Shown in pieces: positions 46,300-56,700 of a DNA stretch of 64,000 nucleotides. How positions within the stretch are numbered: the stretch's first letter is position 1; the number at the start of each line of letters is the position of its first letter. Source of the DNA: Nomia melanderi (taxonomy: Eukaryota > Arthropoda > Insecta > Hymenoptera > Halictidae); NCBI RefSeq assembly GCF_051020985.1, contig NC_134999.1, positions 22,787,160 through 22,851,159 on the forward strand, given 5' to 3'. Position numbers and translations under genes: made by a program. The notes beneath the pieces are model-generated. The model was not told the DNA's origin. It saw nothing but the letters and a program-made list of their open reading frames with translations, and did no database searches.

Positions 46300-46870
46300 A
46301 TGAGCGGTTGAATTGGATTCGAGTTTCACAGTGGCCGTGACTTTGGACGCTTTGGAACGGAAGGAATTTTGGGTGGGTCGGAACTGACCCGGTAGTTTTA
46401 GTGTTGAAGTTTCAATTGGGTTGTATTTTAGTTTGGGTATTGATGAAAGATATTCTTTGATCAGTTTTTTAAGTGGCCGTGACTTTGGAAGCTTTGGAAC
46501 GGAGGGAATTTTGAGAGGGTCAATTATGACCTGCCTGGTAGTTGTAGTGTTAAGATTTCCTTATATTCTCTTTAAGTATTGCTGAAAGAAATTCTTTGAT
46601 CCTCTTTTTAAGTGCTTGTGCCTTTGTAATATTTGTAGTAAAGGAAATAAGGAGTGGGTCAATTTTGACCCGCCTGGTAGTTCTAGTTGTAGGATTTCAA
46701 ATGGTTTACATTTCTGTTTAGGTATTACTCAATAAAAATCTTTAATCGTTCTTTAAAGAAGTCTTTGTGATTTTGTAATTATTGTAACAGAAGAAGTCAG
46801 GAATGGGTCAATTATGATCCATATGGTAGTTTTAATGTTAATGGTTCTAGTGTAAAGTTATAATAAACTA
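46300..46870 (+). repeat. Repeat family G array, right (G/T) version, ~125-145-bp unit, 4 copies
   Basis: GGGTCAATTTTGACCCGCCT then GGTAGTTCTAGTGTTAA recurs near 46,376, 46,538, 46,658 and 46,805. The best copy (46,720-46,841) aligns without gaps over about 122 bases to 44,358-44,480 in the left array. Confidence 0.9.
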
Positions 46871-46879
46871 CAATAATTG

Positions 46880-47820
46880 ACTTATCATTATTTCTATTAC
46901 TAATATTATTAACTTTTCAACCAAACAAATCTGTGTTCCATTCACACATTCAACGTCTAAATATGCAGAAAGAAATTCCGTTTCTCCTAACATTCTTATG
47001 CAAACCCTATAACCGCCATTTCCAGTCACATGTTCCATTTATCCTTACACTACAATCACACCATAAAAGTATCATATAAAACATTATATATACAAGGATC
47101 AATATATATCAATATATACACGACTAAATCCACACCAATTACTTTAACCAAAACTCTCCAACCTAATTTAATCCTTCTAACTAACCAAAAACATCAAGAA
47201 ACTTGCAACACACTTCACATTTACTACCCAATACAATCACACATTCAACAATATAAGAGATATTATCCAGAAAGACTTCCAAAATATGTAAAAATCAATG
47301 ATACACATTAAAACATCATTAACCATCATTAATCACCTAACCAAAACGACAAGAACCGTGCAACACACTTCACATTTACCACCTAATATAATCACACATC
47401 CACCAACATAAAATACACAATCCAAAGGAGGCTTCCGAAAAATGTAAAAATCAATGATACACGTTGACCATTAACCATCACTAATCAACTACCCCAAAAC
47501 GACAAGAACAGTGCAACACACGTCCCACTCACCACCGCGCACAAAAAATTCTCCGAAAAGACATAAAAATCGACGATACAAATTAAAACATCATTAACCA
47601 TAATCAGCTACCCAAAAAGGACAAGAACCATGCAACATATTCCCACTCACCACAGCGCAAAAATTTCTCCGAAAATCTAAAAATCAATGATACACATTAA
47701 GCATTAACCATCACTAATAAACTACCAAAAAGGACAAGAACCGTGCAACACACTTCACATTTACCACTCACCACAAAAAATTCTCGGAAAATGTAAAAAT
47801 CAATGATAAACATTAAAACA
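46880..47820 (+). repeat. Repeat family Q array, ~110-160-bp unit
   Basis: AAAATCAATGATACACATTA, AAACATCATTAACCAT, ACGACAAGAACCGTGCAACA and CACTTCACATTTACCACC recur five to six times from about 47,150. The same family, in the same orientation, lies at 51.5-52.17 kb. In the 60 bases from 47,341 I count 20 C and 4 G. Left flank of island 21. Confidence 0.9.
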
Positions 47821-48400
47821 TCATTCCCGTCGGCCCCGTTCGCGCGGAACGCTATCTAGTCACGCGTGGATCAGTTGTGGGTGCTATGCACTCGAAACTC
47901 CGTGCGGGGGGTGAGTCACCCTCTCTTCTTCGGTGACGGGGCCCGGCAGCCTTCCCCGCGAGCCGGCTCGCGATGGAAACGAAGGGGCGGACGGGGCGGA
48001 TAGGAATAACTGCATCAACCCTTGTCGGCGGCGCGAAGCGTTTAGACCCCTCTCGCTCCCTCGCGAAGAAACAAGCTCGTTTCACACGAAATACCCCCGG
48101 ACAAACCGAGAAGTAATTTTCCGTTCCGGAAAATTCACCTCGCCCCGGCCCCGGAGAGCGCGTGTTTTCGTCAAAGTGCCACTTACCGGCCGGCACTTTG
48201 ACCCGGAGCACGCTATTACCCGTGAAAGTGTGCCATGAAAACCGTTGCCGCAATCGTTAACAAGGTAACAACCGACTCGCGCGTGAATTAGACCAAACCG
48301 AACCGAATGACCCGTGAAGGTCAAGTGTGCCGCCGGTTCTTCCGAACAATCGGGGACGGTTTGTTTAAGGCGTTCGGCGAACACGTGGCCAATGATGGAG
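47821..48400. other. GC-rich island 21
   Basis: CpG-rich and unique. Frames of 100-133 codons on both strands are chance-like. A short perfect hairpin lies inside. Confidence 0.5.
48171..48201. other. Hairpin with 10-bp perfect arms
   Basis: TCAAAGTGCC (48,171-48,180) pairs with GGCACTTTGA (48,192-48,201) across an 11-base GC-rich loop. It could be a cruciform or a structured RNA element if transcribed. Confidence 0.5.
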
Positions 48401-48419
48401 GCGAGACGCTTGCTGGTTG

Positions 48420-48590
48420 GAACGATATGTGGAATATTTGTGGGAATAGGAGGTGGTGGTGTATACTGACGGTATCATCGATTTTAGTAATCGAGCAAGT
48501 TTTGTTATATGTGTTACCGTCGTAAGGGATTGGTTTAAGAGATATTTGGGAAAGTGGGTCTGATAGTGGATTTTGGAGTTTGTGGGTAGT
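48420..48590. repeat. Island-edge segment, copy 1 of a direct duplication
   Basis: TTTGTGGGAATAG...GTATCA.CGATTT...TGTTACCGTCG...GGGATT.GTTTA..AGATATTTG recurs at 49,305-49,470. The family H array lies between the two. Confidence 0.8.
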
Positions 48591-49290
48591 AAAGTGTACT
48601 TACTGGTACCTACACCTTGTTCTCAGAAGAGTATCGAAAGATCATTCCTTCAAGAACATTAATTTTCCAGGTTGTTCTGAAAAATAGTCGACTGTCAAAA
48701 ATTGACAGTATCATTTTTATTTTGTGGGAAATACAGTATAGTCAATTACTGATACCTACATCTTGTTGCAGAAGATTATACAAATATAATTACTTTCAAA
48801 AACATTAATTTTCCACGATCTCCTGAAAGATAGACAATTGTCAAAAATTGACAGTATCATTTTTACTTTGTGGGAAGTAGACTATAGTCAATTATTGATA
48901 CCAACAATTTTCTCCAGAAGTGTACCGAAATAACATTACTTTCAGAAACCTTACTTTCCCATGTTCTCCTGAAAAATAGTCAACTGTCAAAAATAGGCAC
49001 TATCATTTTTACTTTGTGGGAAATACAATATAGTCAATTACTGATACCCACACCTTGCTCCCAGATTATCCAAATATAATTACTTTCAGAAACCTCAATT
49101 TTCCACATTTTCCTGAAAAATATTCAACTGTCAATAATTGGCAGTATCATTTTTACTTTGTGGGAAGTACAGTATAGTAAATTACTGATACCCGCACCTA
49201 GAAGATTATCCAAATATAATTACTTTTAAAAACCTTAATTTTTCACGTTTTCCTGAAAAATAGTCAACAACTAATACCAAATCAATTACT
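48591..49290 (-). repeat. Repeat family H array, inverted, ~170-bp unit, 4 copies
   Basis: Reverse complement of the 24.84-25.44 kb family: AACTGTCAAAAATTGACAGT, TTTTACTTTGTGGGAAGTA, AGTCAATTACTGATACC and TTAATTTTCCACG recur near 48,682, 48,838, 48,981 and 49,127. A/C-rich on this strand. Confidence 0.9.
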
Positions 49291-49299
49291 AGTGTCATT

Positions 49300-49640
49300 A
49301 TTTGTGGGAATAGTATTCAATGATGTAGAATAGTGTCGGTATCACCGATTTCAATAAAATTGAAATATGTTGTGGGGGCGTTCATTCTGAGTAACTTTTT
49401 GTTAAACATGTTACCGTCGCTCGGGATTAGTTTACCAGATATTTGTGAAAGTGTCTGACAGTGGTAAACTTTTGTACTCGTTTGTGGGAAGAGTGAACCT
49501 CTTGTGATCTTAGTCTTATTTACATTGTTGAGGTCATTTTGTGTATCTACGATTTTAAATACTTTGATATTGGACAGTCGAAAATTATAAAACTTTATAG
49601 TTCGATAAATAACCTCAGTAAACAAAAATAAAAGTAATAA
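49300..49640. other. Island-edge segment, copy 2, and unique sequence
   Basis: Second copy of the duplication at 48,420. The remainder is unique with a 102-codon frame at 49,317-49,625 (-) that I do not recognise. Confidence 0.5.
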
Positions 49641-49814
49641 TGTCTAATGAAAATTTGAATGAATAATAAAACAAAATAATTTTATTTGTCATTTGTTTAT
49701 TTGAACCATATTTACGTAATAGAGATTGGTACTTCTATTTGATTTATAACTTTCACACTAATATTCACTGTCAAATGTTTAAAGTCCTGACTATACAGGA
49801 CAATAGTTTAAACA

Positions 49815-49975
49815 ATATACGTCAAGGTCAAAGGTCACCATTTTTATAAATGAAATGACACATTTTCAAATATCTAGGAAACTAAAGGCGAGCGACGGTA
49901 AGTTATACGGGGAAAAGTTGTTCAGAATCAAGTCCCCCATAAGATTCCAAGGTCACCCTGATCCTTGACCCAGTC
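49815..49975 (+). repeat. Dispersed repeat with nuclear-receptor-like sites
   Basis: TCAAGGTCAAAGGTCA at 49,822-49,837 combines an extended monomer site (TCAAGGTCA, FTZ-F1/ERR type) with a DR1 (AGGTCAAAGGTCA). It is followed by TTTTCAAATATCTAGGAAAC and GTTCAGAATCAAGTCCCCCA, homologous to the three copies at 1.5-1.9 kb, and by TCAAGGTCACC-like words inverted near 49,962. Confidence 0.6.
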
Positions 49976-49984
49976 AGTTATAAA

Positions 49985-50305
49985 TAATTAACAAATAGAC
50001 ATATACATTTTTTTATAGTAAGTATTATTCTTGAATTTTTATACTCTTTTCTAACACTAAGTGTCATTACAATGATTCTAATGTTTCATGGGGTTTCTTT
50101 ATATTTCCATAGAATTTAATATTATTTACATTATGTAAATTAACAAATAAACATATACCTTTTTTTTATAGTAAGTATTAATTTTGAATTTTTATACCCT
50201 TTTTTAACACGGAGTGTCATTACAATGATTCTAATGTCTCTAGGTGCGTTTCATGGGGTTTCATATATTTCCATAGAATTTAATATTATCTACATTATGT
50301 TCCAT
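49985..50305. repeat. 151-bp tandem duplication
   Basis: AATTAACAAATA.ACATATAC through GTGTCATTACAATGATTCTA and TTCCATAGAATTTAATATTA occur at about 49,988 and 50,139. Confidence 0.9.
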
Positions 50306-50880
50306 TTGTCATTGTTTTATTATTCTTTTGTTAACATTAGAACCACCAAAATGACTTTCTCCTCGTCCCTCAATCAAAATTCACTCAAATTCTATAAAAA
50401 AACACCGTAAAAAACTGAAAATAATTTATAGTCACAATTTTCACATGGATTACACAATAATCGTGTAAAATGCTCGGTTTTTCCAGTGTTAACACACGAA
50501 ATATTGAATCGTAACGTTCATGTTCATAAATGCAACGTTGCACGAGAGAAGGCGTCCCCAGGTTTATCCTCGAACTTTTATAACGCAAATAGTTGGGCGC
50601 TAGAAGTTAAATGCCCGTTGCGGGACACGCTGACCCGAGCGACGAGCCGGAGCTGAAACTCTTCCAACGGAAACAATCTCCTCGAGTTGCGAAGTGTGTG
50701 TTTAGGGACGTCTTGAAAGGTGAAACTGTGAACTATATGATTAATGAATGATTGTAGTATGGCGACTGGAACACTGACGCTTCGTTTGTTAACATGTTGA
50801 CTGGGATGAGAGTTTCGAGCGTTTTGTTTGGTAATGGTATTAGTTCTAATACCACTTGTCTTTGTTGAGAATTATTTTGT
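50306..50880. other. Small unique island with A/C left and G/T right
   Basis: GC-richer from about 50,520 to 50,720. C/A-leaning before and G/T-leaning after (TTGTTTGGTAATGG...). No gene recognised. Confidence 0.4.
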
Positions 50881-50965
50881 ATGGTAATAATAATAATAAT
50901 TATTATTATATATATTATATGTATTATTATTGTTACATATAATAATTATTATTTTGTATACTAAT
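50881..50965. other. AT palindrome
   Basis: (AAT)n running into (ATT)n with ATATATTATATGTATTATTA between; self-complementary and likely to form a hairpin. Confidence 0.6.
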
Positions 50966-50989
50966 AATAATTCTTAAACTGAAATTTAT

Positions 50990-51490
50990 TGCTTGGAAAA
51001 CAAATTTCCTCAAACAACAACTTTCAATAATTAAAATACCAAGTTAACACTTCAAGAAATGTTTTTTAATAATTTCAATAGAAACTGTGTTAATATTACT
51101 TAAAAAAACAAAGTTCTTCAAACAACACCAACAATTTTGATTAATAACAACATCTTTCAATAATCGAACCCTTAAACTAACATTTCAAAAATGATCTTCT
51201 CCCACTTTCAGTAAAAATAGTGTCAATATTCCTTAAAAAACAAACTCCCTCAAAACAACAACAACAACTCCTACCAACAATAACAACCTCCACTAATCAA
51301 AACAACAAATGAACATTAAAAAAGATGTCTTTCAATAATTTCAGTAAAAACAGTATCAATATTCCTTAAAAAACAAACTCCCCAAACAACAACAACTTCC
51401 AACAATCAAAATCTACATTCCAAAACCAACTCATTTCCACTTTCACTAAAAACACCATCAACCACAGCAGAATCAAGTCATCGAAAATAT
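50990..51490. repeat. Repeat family R array, copy 3
   Basis: ACAAATTTCCTCAAACAACA, AATACCAAGTTAACA and GAAACTGTGTTAATATT match the array at 20.48-21.1 kb. A/C content rises toward the right. Confidence 0.85.
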
Positions 51491-51499
51491 CAGCTTCCA

Positions 51500-52170
51500 A
51501 ACTTTGCTAGTTCGTGTCAAGAAAATCAATGATACACATTAAAATATCATTAAACATCATTAATCAACTAACCAAAATGACAAGATTCGTGCAACACACT
51601 TCACATTTACCACCCAGTACAATCACACATCCCCCAACATAAAATACACAATCCATAGACGGCTTCCGAAAAATGTAAAAATCAATGATACACATTAACC
51701 ATTAACCATTAATAATAAATTACCAAAAACGGCAAGAACCATGCAACACACTTCACATTTAACACTCAATACAATCACACATTCACCACCATAATATACA
51801 CAATCCAAAAAAGACGTCAAACACCTGAATATCAATGATACACGTGAAAACATCATTAACCATAATCAACTATCCAAAACGACAAGAACCGTGCAACACA
51901 CTTCACATTTACTACTCAATACAATCACACATCCTCCAACATAAAGTACACAATCCAAAGAAGGCTTCTGAAAAATGTAAAAATCAATGATACACACGAA
52001 AACGTCATTAACCATAATCAACTACCCAAAACGACAAGAACCGTGCAACACACTTGACATTTACAACCCACCACAAAAAATTCTCACAAAAAATGTAACA
52101 ATCAATGCTACACATTAAAACATCATTAACCATCATTAATCCACTACCCAAACGACTAGATTTCAACCAC
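51500..52170 (+). repeat. Repeat family Q array, second site
   Basis: AAAATCAATGATACACATTA, CAACACACTTCACATTTAC and TACACAATCCA.AGA.GGCTTC match 46.88-47.82 kb in the same orientation. Five copies. Left flank of island 23. Confidence 0.9.
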
Positions 52171-52590
52171 TCAGATATCGACTGTTGTTTCCATGATTCG
52201 TCCAAAAGAACTTCCAGTTAGAAAATGATGGTCACAGAGAATTCATGAAATTTCATCCCCTAAAGATGTTAAAGTCCCCTTTAGCCAGGTTTTTCGCCAG
52301 TTTAGGACATATTTGAGGATCCTGTAAGCTGCAAGTCACGATGTGAACCCAGCTTTAGGAGATCCACGCTGTGGAAGTAACGCGTTTCGATTTTGCGTTA
52401 GCTCAGCTACGCGTGAATCCAGCCAAGGTCAAGTCGTTCCCCGTTTCCGAGCATCCCTCCAACGCTCAGCTAAGATCGATTCTAACGAATTTCATATCTG
52501 GGGAGGATCTGCATAAAGGCAGGATAATATTTCGGTTCGAAGAGATTAGTAGCTGTTTATACAGTCGTTTGATTAGTTACTGATCTTAAA
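52171..52590. other. GC-richer island 23
   Basis: Unique, mixed composition, with a 70-codon frame at 52,371-52,583 (+) of ordinary composition that I do not recognise. Confidence 0.45.
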
Positions 52591-52599
52591 CATAAGTTA

Positions 52600-53090
52600 A
52601 CATCTTAAACGTCTTGTGATGAATATTGGGGTTGGTCATTTTTGGAGGATGAATGTGATTAATGTACTTTGATTTTTAATTGTGTATGTGTAATGAGGTG
52701 TTAGGTAAATTAGAAATTAATGAGATTAGAATAATTAGGAAATTTAGAATGGAAATGTGGAATTTGAATGAGGCTGTTTGTGTGGTAGTAGTTAAATGAT
52801 ATACTTTGATTTTGAATTGTGTATGTATGATGAGGTGTTAGGTAAATAAGAAATTAATGAGATTAGAGTAATTAGGATGAGGTGTTAAGTAAATAAGAAA
52901 TTAATGAGATTAGAGTAATTAGGAAATTTAGAATAGGAATATGTAATTCGAGTAAAGTTTTTGTGTGTTAATACTTAACTAATGTACTTTGATTTTCAAT
53001 TGTGTATGTTGATGAGGTTTTAGACAAATTAGAAATTAATGAGATTAGAATGATTATGAAAGTTAGAATGGAAATGTGGAATTTGAATGG
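52600..53090 (+). repeat. Repeat family T array, ~120-150-bp unit, 4 copies
   Basis: TTAGGTAAATTAGAAATTAA, TGAGATTAGA.TAATTAGGAA and ATGGAAATGTGGAATTTGAA recur. In the 60 bases from 52,681 I count 16 G and no C. The same family and orientation returns at 56.75-57.48 kb. Right flank of island 23. Confidence 0.9.
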
Positions 53091-53480
53091 CATCATTTTT
53101 CTCAATTTTATCGTAATAGAAACATATTTTCTTAATTTTGTCTTAATAAAAATATGTTTTCTAGATTTCATCTTAACAAAACTCCATTTGCTTGATTTTT
53201 ATATCAATAAAAATATATGTCCTTAATTGTATCTTTAAAAAACGTTTTCTTAATGTTATCTCAATAATAAAATATTTCTCAATTTTTTTCCATCTTCATT
53301 GTATTCATTACTGAACCCTATTAAGCTTATCAAATTTCTCATTTCTAAACAATAATTTTAAAAAGCATTTTCTTAATGTTATCTCAACAATAAAATGTTT
53401 CTCAATTTTATCCCATCTTCATTGTACCCATTATTAAACCTTATTACCAACGTTATTAAATTTCACATTTCTAAAAAATA
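53091..53480. repeat. Short AT repeats and a ~128-bp duplication
   Basis: TTTTCTTAATTTTGTCTTAATAAAA recurs about every 48 bp to 53,250. Then AATGTTATCTCAA.AATAAAAT.TTTCTCAATTTT.TCCATCTTC occurs at about 53,255 and 53,378. Confidence 0.75.
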
Positions 53481-53504
53481 ATGTTAATAACTATAATCTC
53501 TTAT

Positions 53505-53665
53505 TCACATTTAATAATCAATAAACTAATCAATAAACTAATCAATAAACTAACCAATAAAACAATCAATAAACTAATCAATATACTAATCAATAAACTA
53601 TTGAATAAACTAATCAATAAACTAATCAATAAACTAATCAATAAACTAATCAATACGTATCTCCA
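53505..53665. repeat. 12-bp minisatellite, about 13 copies
   Basis: (AATCAATAAACT)n with a few substitutions, giving an Ile-Asn-Lys-Leu artefact frame. Confidence 0.95.
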
Positions 53666-53689
53666 AAACACCAGTAACGATAATTCACC

Positions 53690-53890
53690 GTAGAAATAAT
53701 CACAATAGTAGATGTATCCGTCAGCTAGGCAAATGACAAACTGTTATTATCTATATCGACAGTCACACATCGGTCGCATCTGTTCAATTCTTCGCTGCCA
53801 CTTGAGTAAATCTAATAATCGCGTCGTACGTAACGACGCGGCGAAAACTGTCGACTTAAATTTCAGGGAATCACTTATTCCTTAACACGT
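53690..53890. other. Unique CpG-containing island
   Basis: Non-repetitive (CGCGTCGTACGTAACGACGC near 53,820 is partly palindromic). Between an A/C-rich and a G/T-leaning flank. Confidence 0.4.
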
Positions 53891-54420
53891 TTACCTGCCA
53901 CGAGAATTTCGAACGTTTTGTTATATTGAGATTTATTTCTTTATGGTAGAGGAAAATTTTATTAAAAATAATTATTGACACGTTGGATTCCATGGGAATT
54001 TTTAACGTTTTGTTGTACTGAGATTTTATTAAGGTTTATTTGTTATTTATATATAAGATTGTTCTAAAATTTATTTCTTCATAATAAAGGAGAATAGTAT
54101 TAGAAATTATTAACATTATTAACAACAATTATTAGTAGGATGAATTACAGGAGAATTTTTAACTTTTTGTTATACTGAGATTTTTTAAAGATTTATTCAT
54201 TATTTATATATAAGGTTGTTCTAAAATTATTTCTTCATAATAGAGGACAATGTATCAGAAATTGTTAATATTATTAACAATTATTAACACGTTGACTGCT
54301 ACGAGAATTTCGAACGTTTTGTTATACTAAAATTCATTTTTTTATAATAGAAAATAGTGTTAAAAATAATTAACATTAGAACTACTGTACCAGTCTAAAC
54401 ACTTTTATTTCAAGTTTTGT
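53881..54420. repeat. AT-rich tandem array, ~140-bp unit, 3 copies
   Basis: TTAACACGTTGACTGC.ACGAGAATTTCGAACGTTTTGTTATACTGAGATT recurs near 53,883, 53,977, 54,143 and 54,288 with varying completeness. The head phrase resembles TTAA-type element ends. Confidence 0.75.
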
Positions 54421-54950
54421 CTTTATTTTTATTATTTTTAAACATTATTATACAATAAAATGGAATTATATAGAATTTTGTCTCTTCTATTTCAAATCTC
54501 AATGTCCAGTCTTTATTATTATTATTTTCAGATTCTATTGAACAAAATGGATATTACCGAAGAAAATCATCGAATAAAATACAATTGTTCATTTCACGCC
54601 TCCTTCATTAGTGTATTCAGCGCGGCAAAAGCCCGGAGCCTTCGTTACGTAACCGTTGTGTAAAATTATAATGTAAGCAATATGTGATATTTCGGCTTTG
54701 GTCGCATGTGTAGCTCCGGTTTCACTCTTGGTTTTAAGAAAACGAAAGTAATTTGCACCACAAAGGGCCAACATCGTAAGTATCGTATAATTCCAGTTAA
54801 ATGGAATCTCGTTTCAAAGCATTACTTAATGTACCGTGACTCGTGACGTGTACGTTGATATATAATTATTGTTTTAATTACTAATTATAATAATTATGAT
54901 GTATAATGTATATAATTAGAAAACTAGAAAATATATATATATATTTTTAT
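54421..54950. other. Mostly unique AT-rich sequence with a small island
   Basis: 54,590-54,780 is balanced and unique, with overlapping 61- and 67-codon frames of ordinary composition that I do not recognise. Confidence 0.35.
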
Positions 54951-54954
54951 AATG

Positions 54955-55195
54955 TTAATTAAATTTCTAATTTTAATTGAAAAAGAATCTTGATGTTTAT
55001 TAGAAAATTAGGAATTGTATATATATAATTATAATTTTATTTATACATCAATAATATAATTTTCGAATAAAGTTCGAGGTCCTTTTTTGTATGTAATATA
55101 TAAAAATAATCATATGCAATTGCAATTATATATATAATTTATAATTTTCTAATATAAATCAAGATTCTCTTTTAATTAAAATTGAAAATTTCATC
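54955..55195. other. Imperfect inverted repeat, ~70-bp arms
   Basis: AATTTTAATTGAAAAAGAAT / TCTTGATGTTTATTAGAAAA at about 54,968-55,008 pairs with TTTTCTAATATAAATCAAGA / TTCTCTTTTAATTAAAATTG at about 55,145-55,184. The loop is about 110 bp of AT-rich DNA. A candidate MITE or foldback remnant. Confidence 0.7.
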
Positions 55196-55228
55196 AAAAT
55201 TATAATATATATTGGATATATTTTTCTA

Positions 55229-55510
55229 ATATTAGATATATTAGATATATTAGATATATTAGATATATTAGGTATATTAGATATATTAGATATATTAGAT
55301 ATATGAGATATATTAGATATATTAGATATATTAGATATATGAGATATATTAGATATATTAGATATATTAGATATATTAGGTATATTAGATATATTAGATA
55401 TATTAGATATATGAGATATATTAGACGTATTAGATATATTTAGATGTATTAGATATATTAGATATATTAGATATATTAGATATATTAGATATATTAGATA
55501 TATTAGATAT
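55229..55510. repeat. 9-bp satellite (TTAGATATA)n, about 31 copies
   Basis: Nearly uniform 9-bp units with occasional G substitutions (GGTATATTA, ATATGAGAT). The minus strand reads as an artefact frame of Ser-Asn-Ile repeats. Confidence 0.95.
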
Positions 55511-55519
55511 ATATCATTG

Positions 55520-56070
55520 CAAAATGAAGAAAGCGATAATGGCTGATTTTGACCCACCTAATAATTTCAGTGTTAATGCCATTAAAAATTCAACCACTCA
55601 TTTATTTTCATTACAGTTCCCCATATTCCAAAATATATATTCTTTTGCTTCCCATAGTGCATTAACAAATAAAAAATAATTACTTTTAGCTTCTCCATAC
55701 CACAAACAATTATTTACCTCAACCAATTCCTCAAAGAAACATCTCTTATCTCTTCAAAAACCCCATACACCTACCAAAAATTCCACAACTATTAATTTCA
55801 ATGTTAGTGCCATTATTTATAACCTAAAAACTCGATAATTTATTTATTTTCATCACAGCTCCCCATAAATCAAACTATATACTCTCTTGTATCCCAGATT
55901 CCATTAACAAATAAAAAACAACCACTTTTCTCTTCCTCATACCAAAAACAAACACCTATCTCAAAAACCCCATAAACCCAAGTCCCACTCTAAACCCCCT
56001 CAAACCCTCAAACCCATTCTCCAAATCCCAATGCAAAATTCCACCTACCCAAATTTCCCAACACCATAAA
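55520..56070. repeat. A/C-rich duplication, ~231-bp unit
   Basis: TTTCA.TGTTA.TGCCATTA, ATTTATTTTCAT.ACAG.TCCCCATA and CCATTAACAAATAAAAAA recur near 55,569 and 55,800. Begins with TTTTGACCCACCT at 55,540, a family G word. Left flank of island 25. Confidence 0.8.
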
Positions 56071-56700
56071 CCCTCATACACCATTCCCACACCGCGATAC
56101 CTATTTCCGCGCGCGTGTTTACGCGCGCGTCGCGGGACAAAGCCCACCTGTGCGAAAAAAGGCGAGCACGAGGCTCGCGTTGTAAAACGACCTAACGCTG
56201 CCCCGTTAACGTTCTGGCCGTGCACTTTCGCGCTTCGAACCAATGCCCGTCGCTTGCGAAGGTGAGCGCACGGGGAGGACAGGTGAAAGCCAGTAAGGGT
56301 GGGGCGGGACGGTATGGGGGGAGGGGAGTGGTAGAGTCGAAAGTGATCCGAAGGAGCGAAAGAGGACGTGGAAGGGTAAAACAAACAAATTAACGTCGGA
56401 GTCGCTTGTTTATTGTTGGGTGGGGTAACGGTAACCACGCCTTTGTCAAGCACGCCCTCCGAGCGCCGCGCTACCCCCTCAGCCCGCCCGCCCCGGCCGC
56501 TCATCGCGCGCCAGTCGACGCCCCGGCGAGCGAGCGCGGGCTCCCCCCACCGTGGGACGGCCGCGCGCCGGTGGTGGGAATGACGTCAGTACGCGGAGAG
56601 ATGCAACAGGCTGCTCCGCTGGCCGGCACCGTGGACTGTGCGCGAGCGACACTGAGGCATTGGGTGAGCGCGTAACGGTGACTCCGGCGGACTCGACCGG
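56071..56700. other. GC-rich island 25
   Basis: CpG-rich and unique, with ACGCGCGCGT near 56,122 and a CRE at 56,581. Frames of up to 182 codons on the minus strand run out into low-complexity flanks and are not gene-like. Confidence 0.55.
56581..56588. promoter_or_regulatory. Full CRE palindrome TGACGTCA
   Basis: Exact TGACGTCA within the most CpG-rich part of island 25. Together with the CRE at 26,813 this is the second full CRE found in an island. Confidence 0.35.

Noticed and set aside
45420..46311. 162-codon frames on both strands of island 20
   Set aside because: Overlapping open frames on opposite strands with Arg/Ala/Pro/Ser-rich translation are expected in CpG-rich DNA, and the (GAGAGC)n run supplies part of one of them.
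55229..55557. 132-codon Ser-Asn-Ile repeat frame
   Set aside because: Artefact of the 9-bp satellite.
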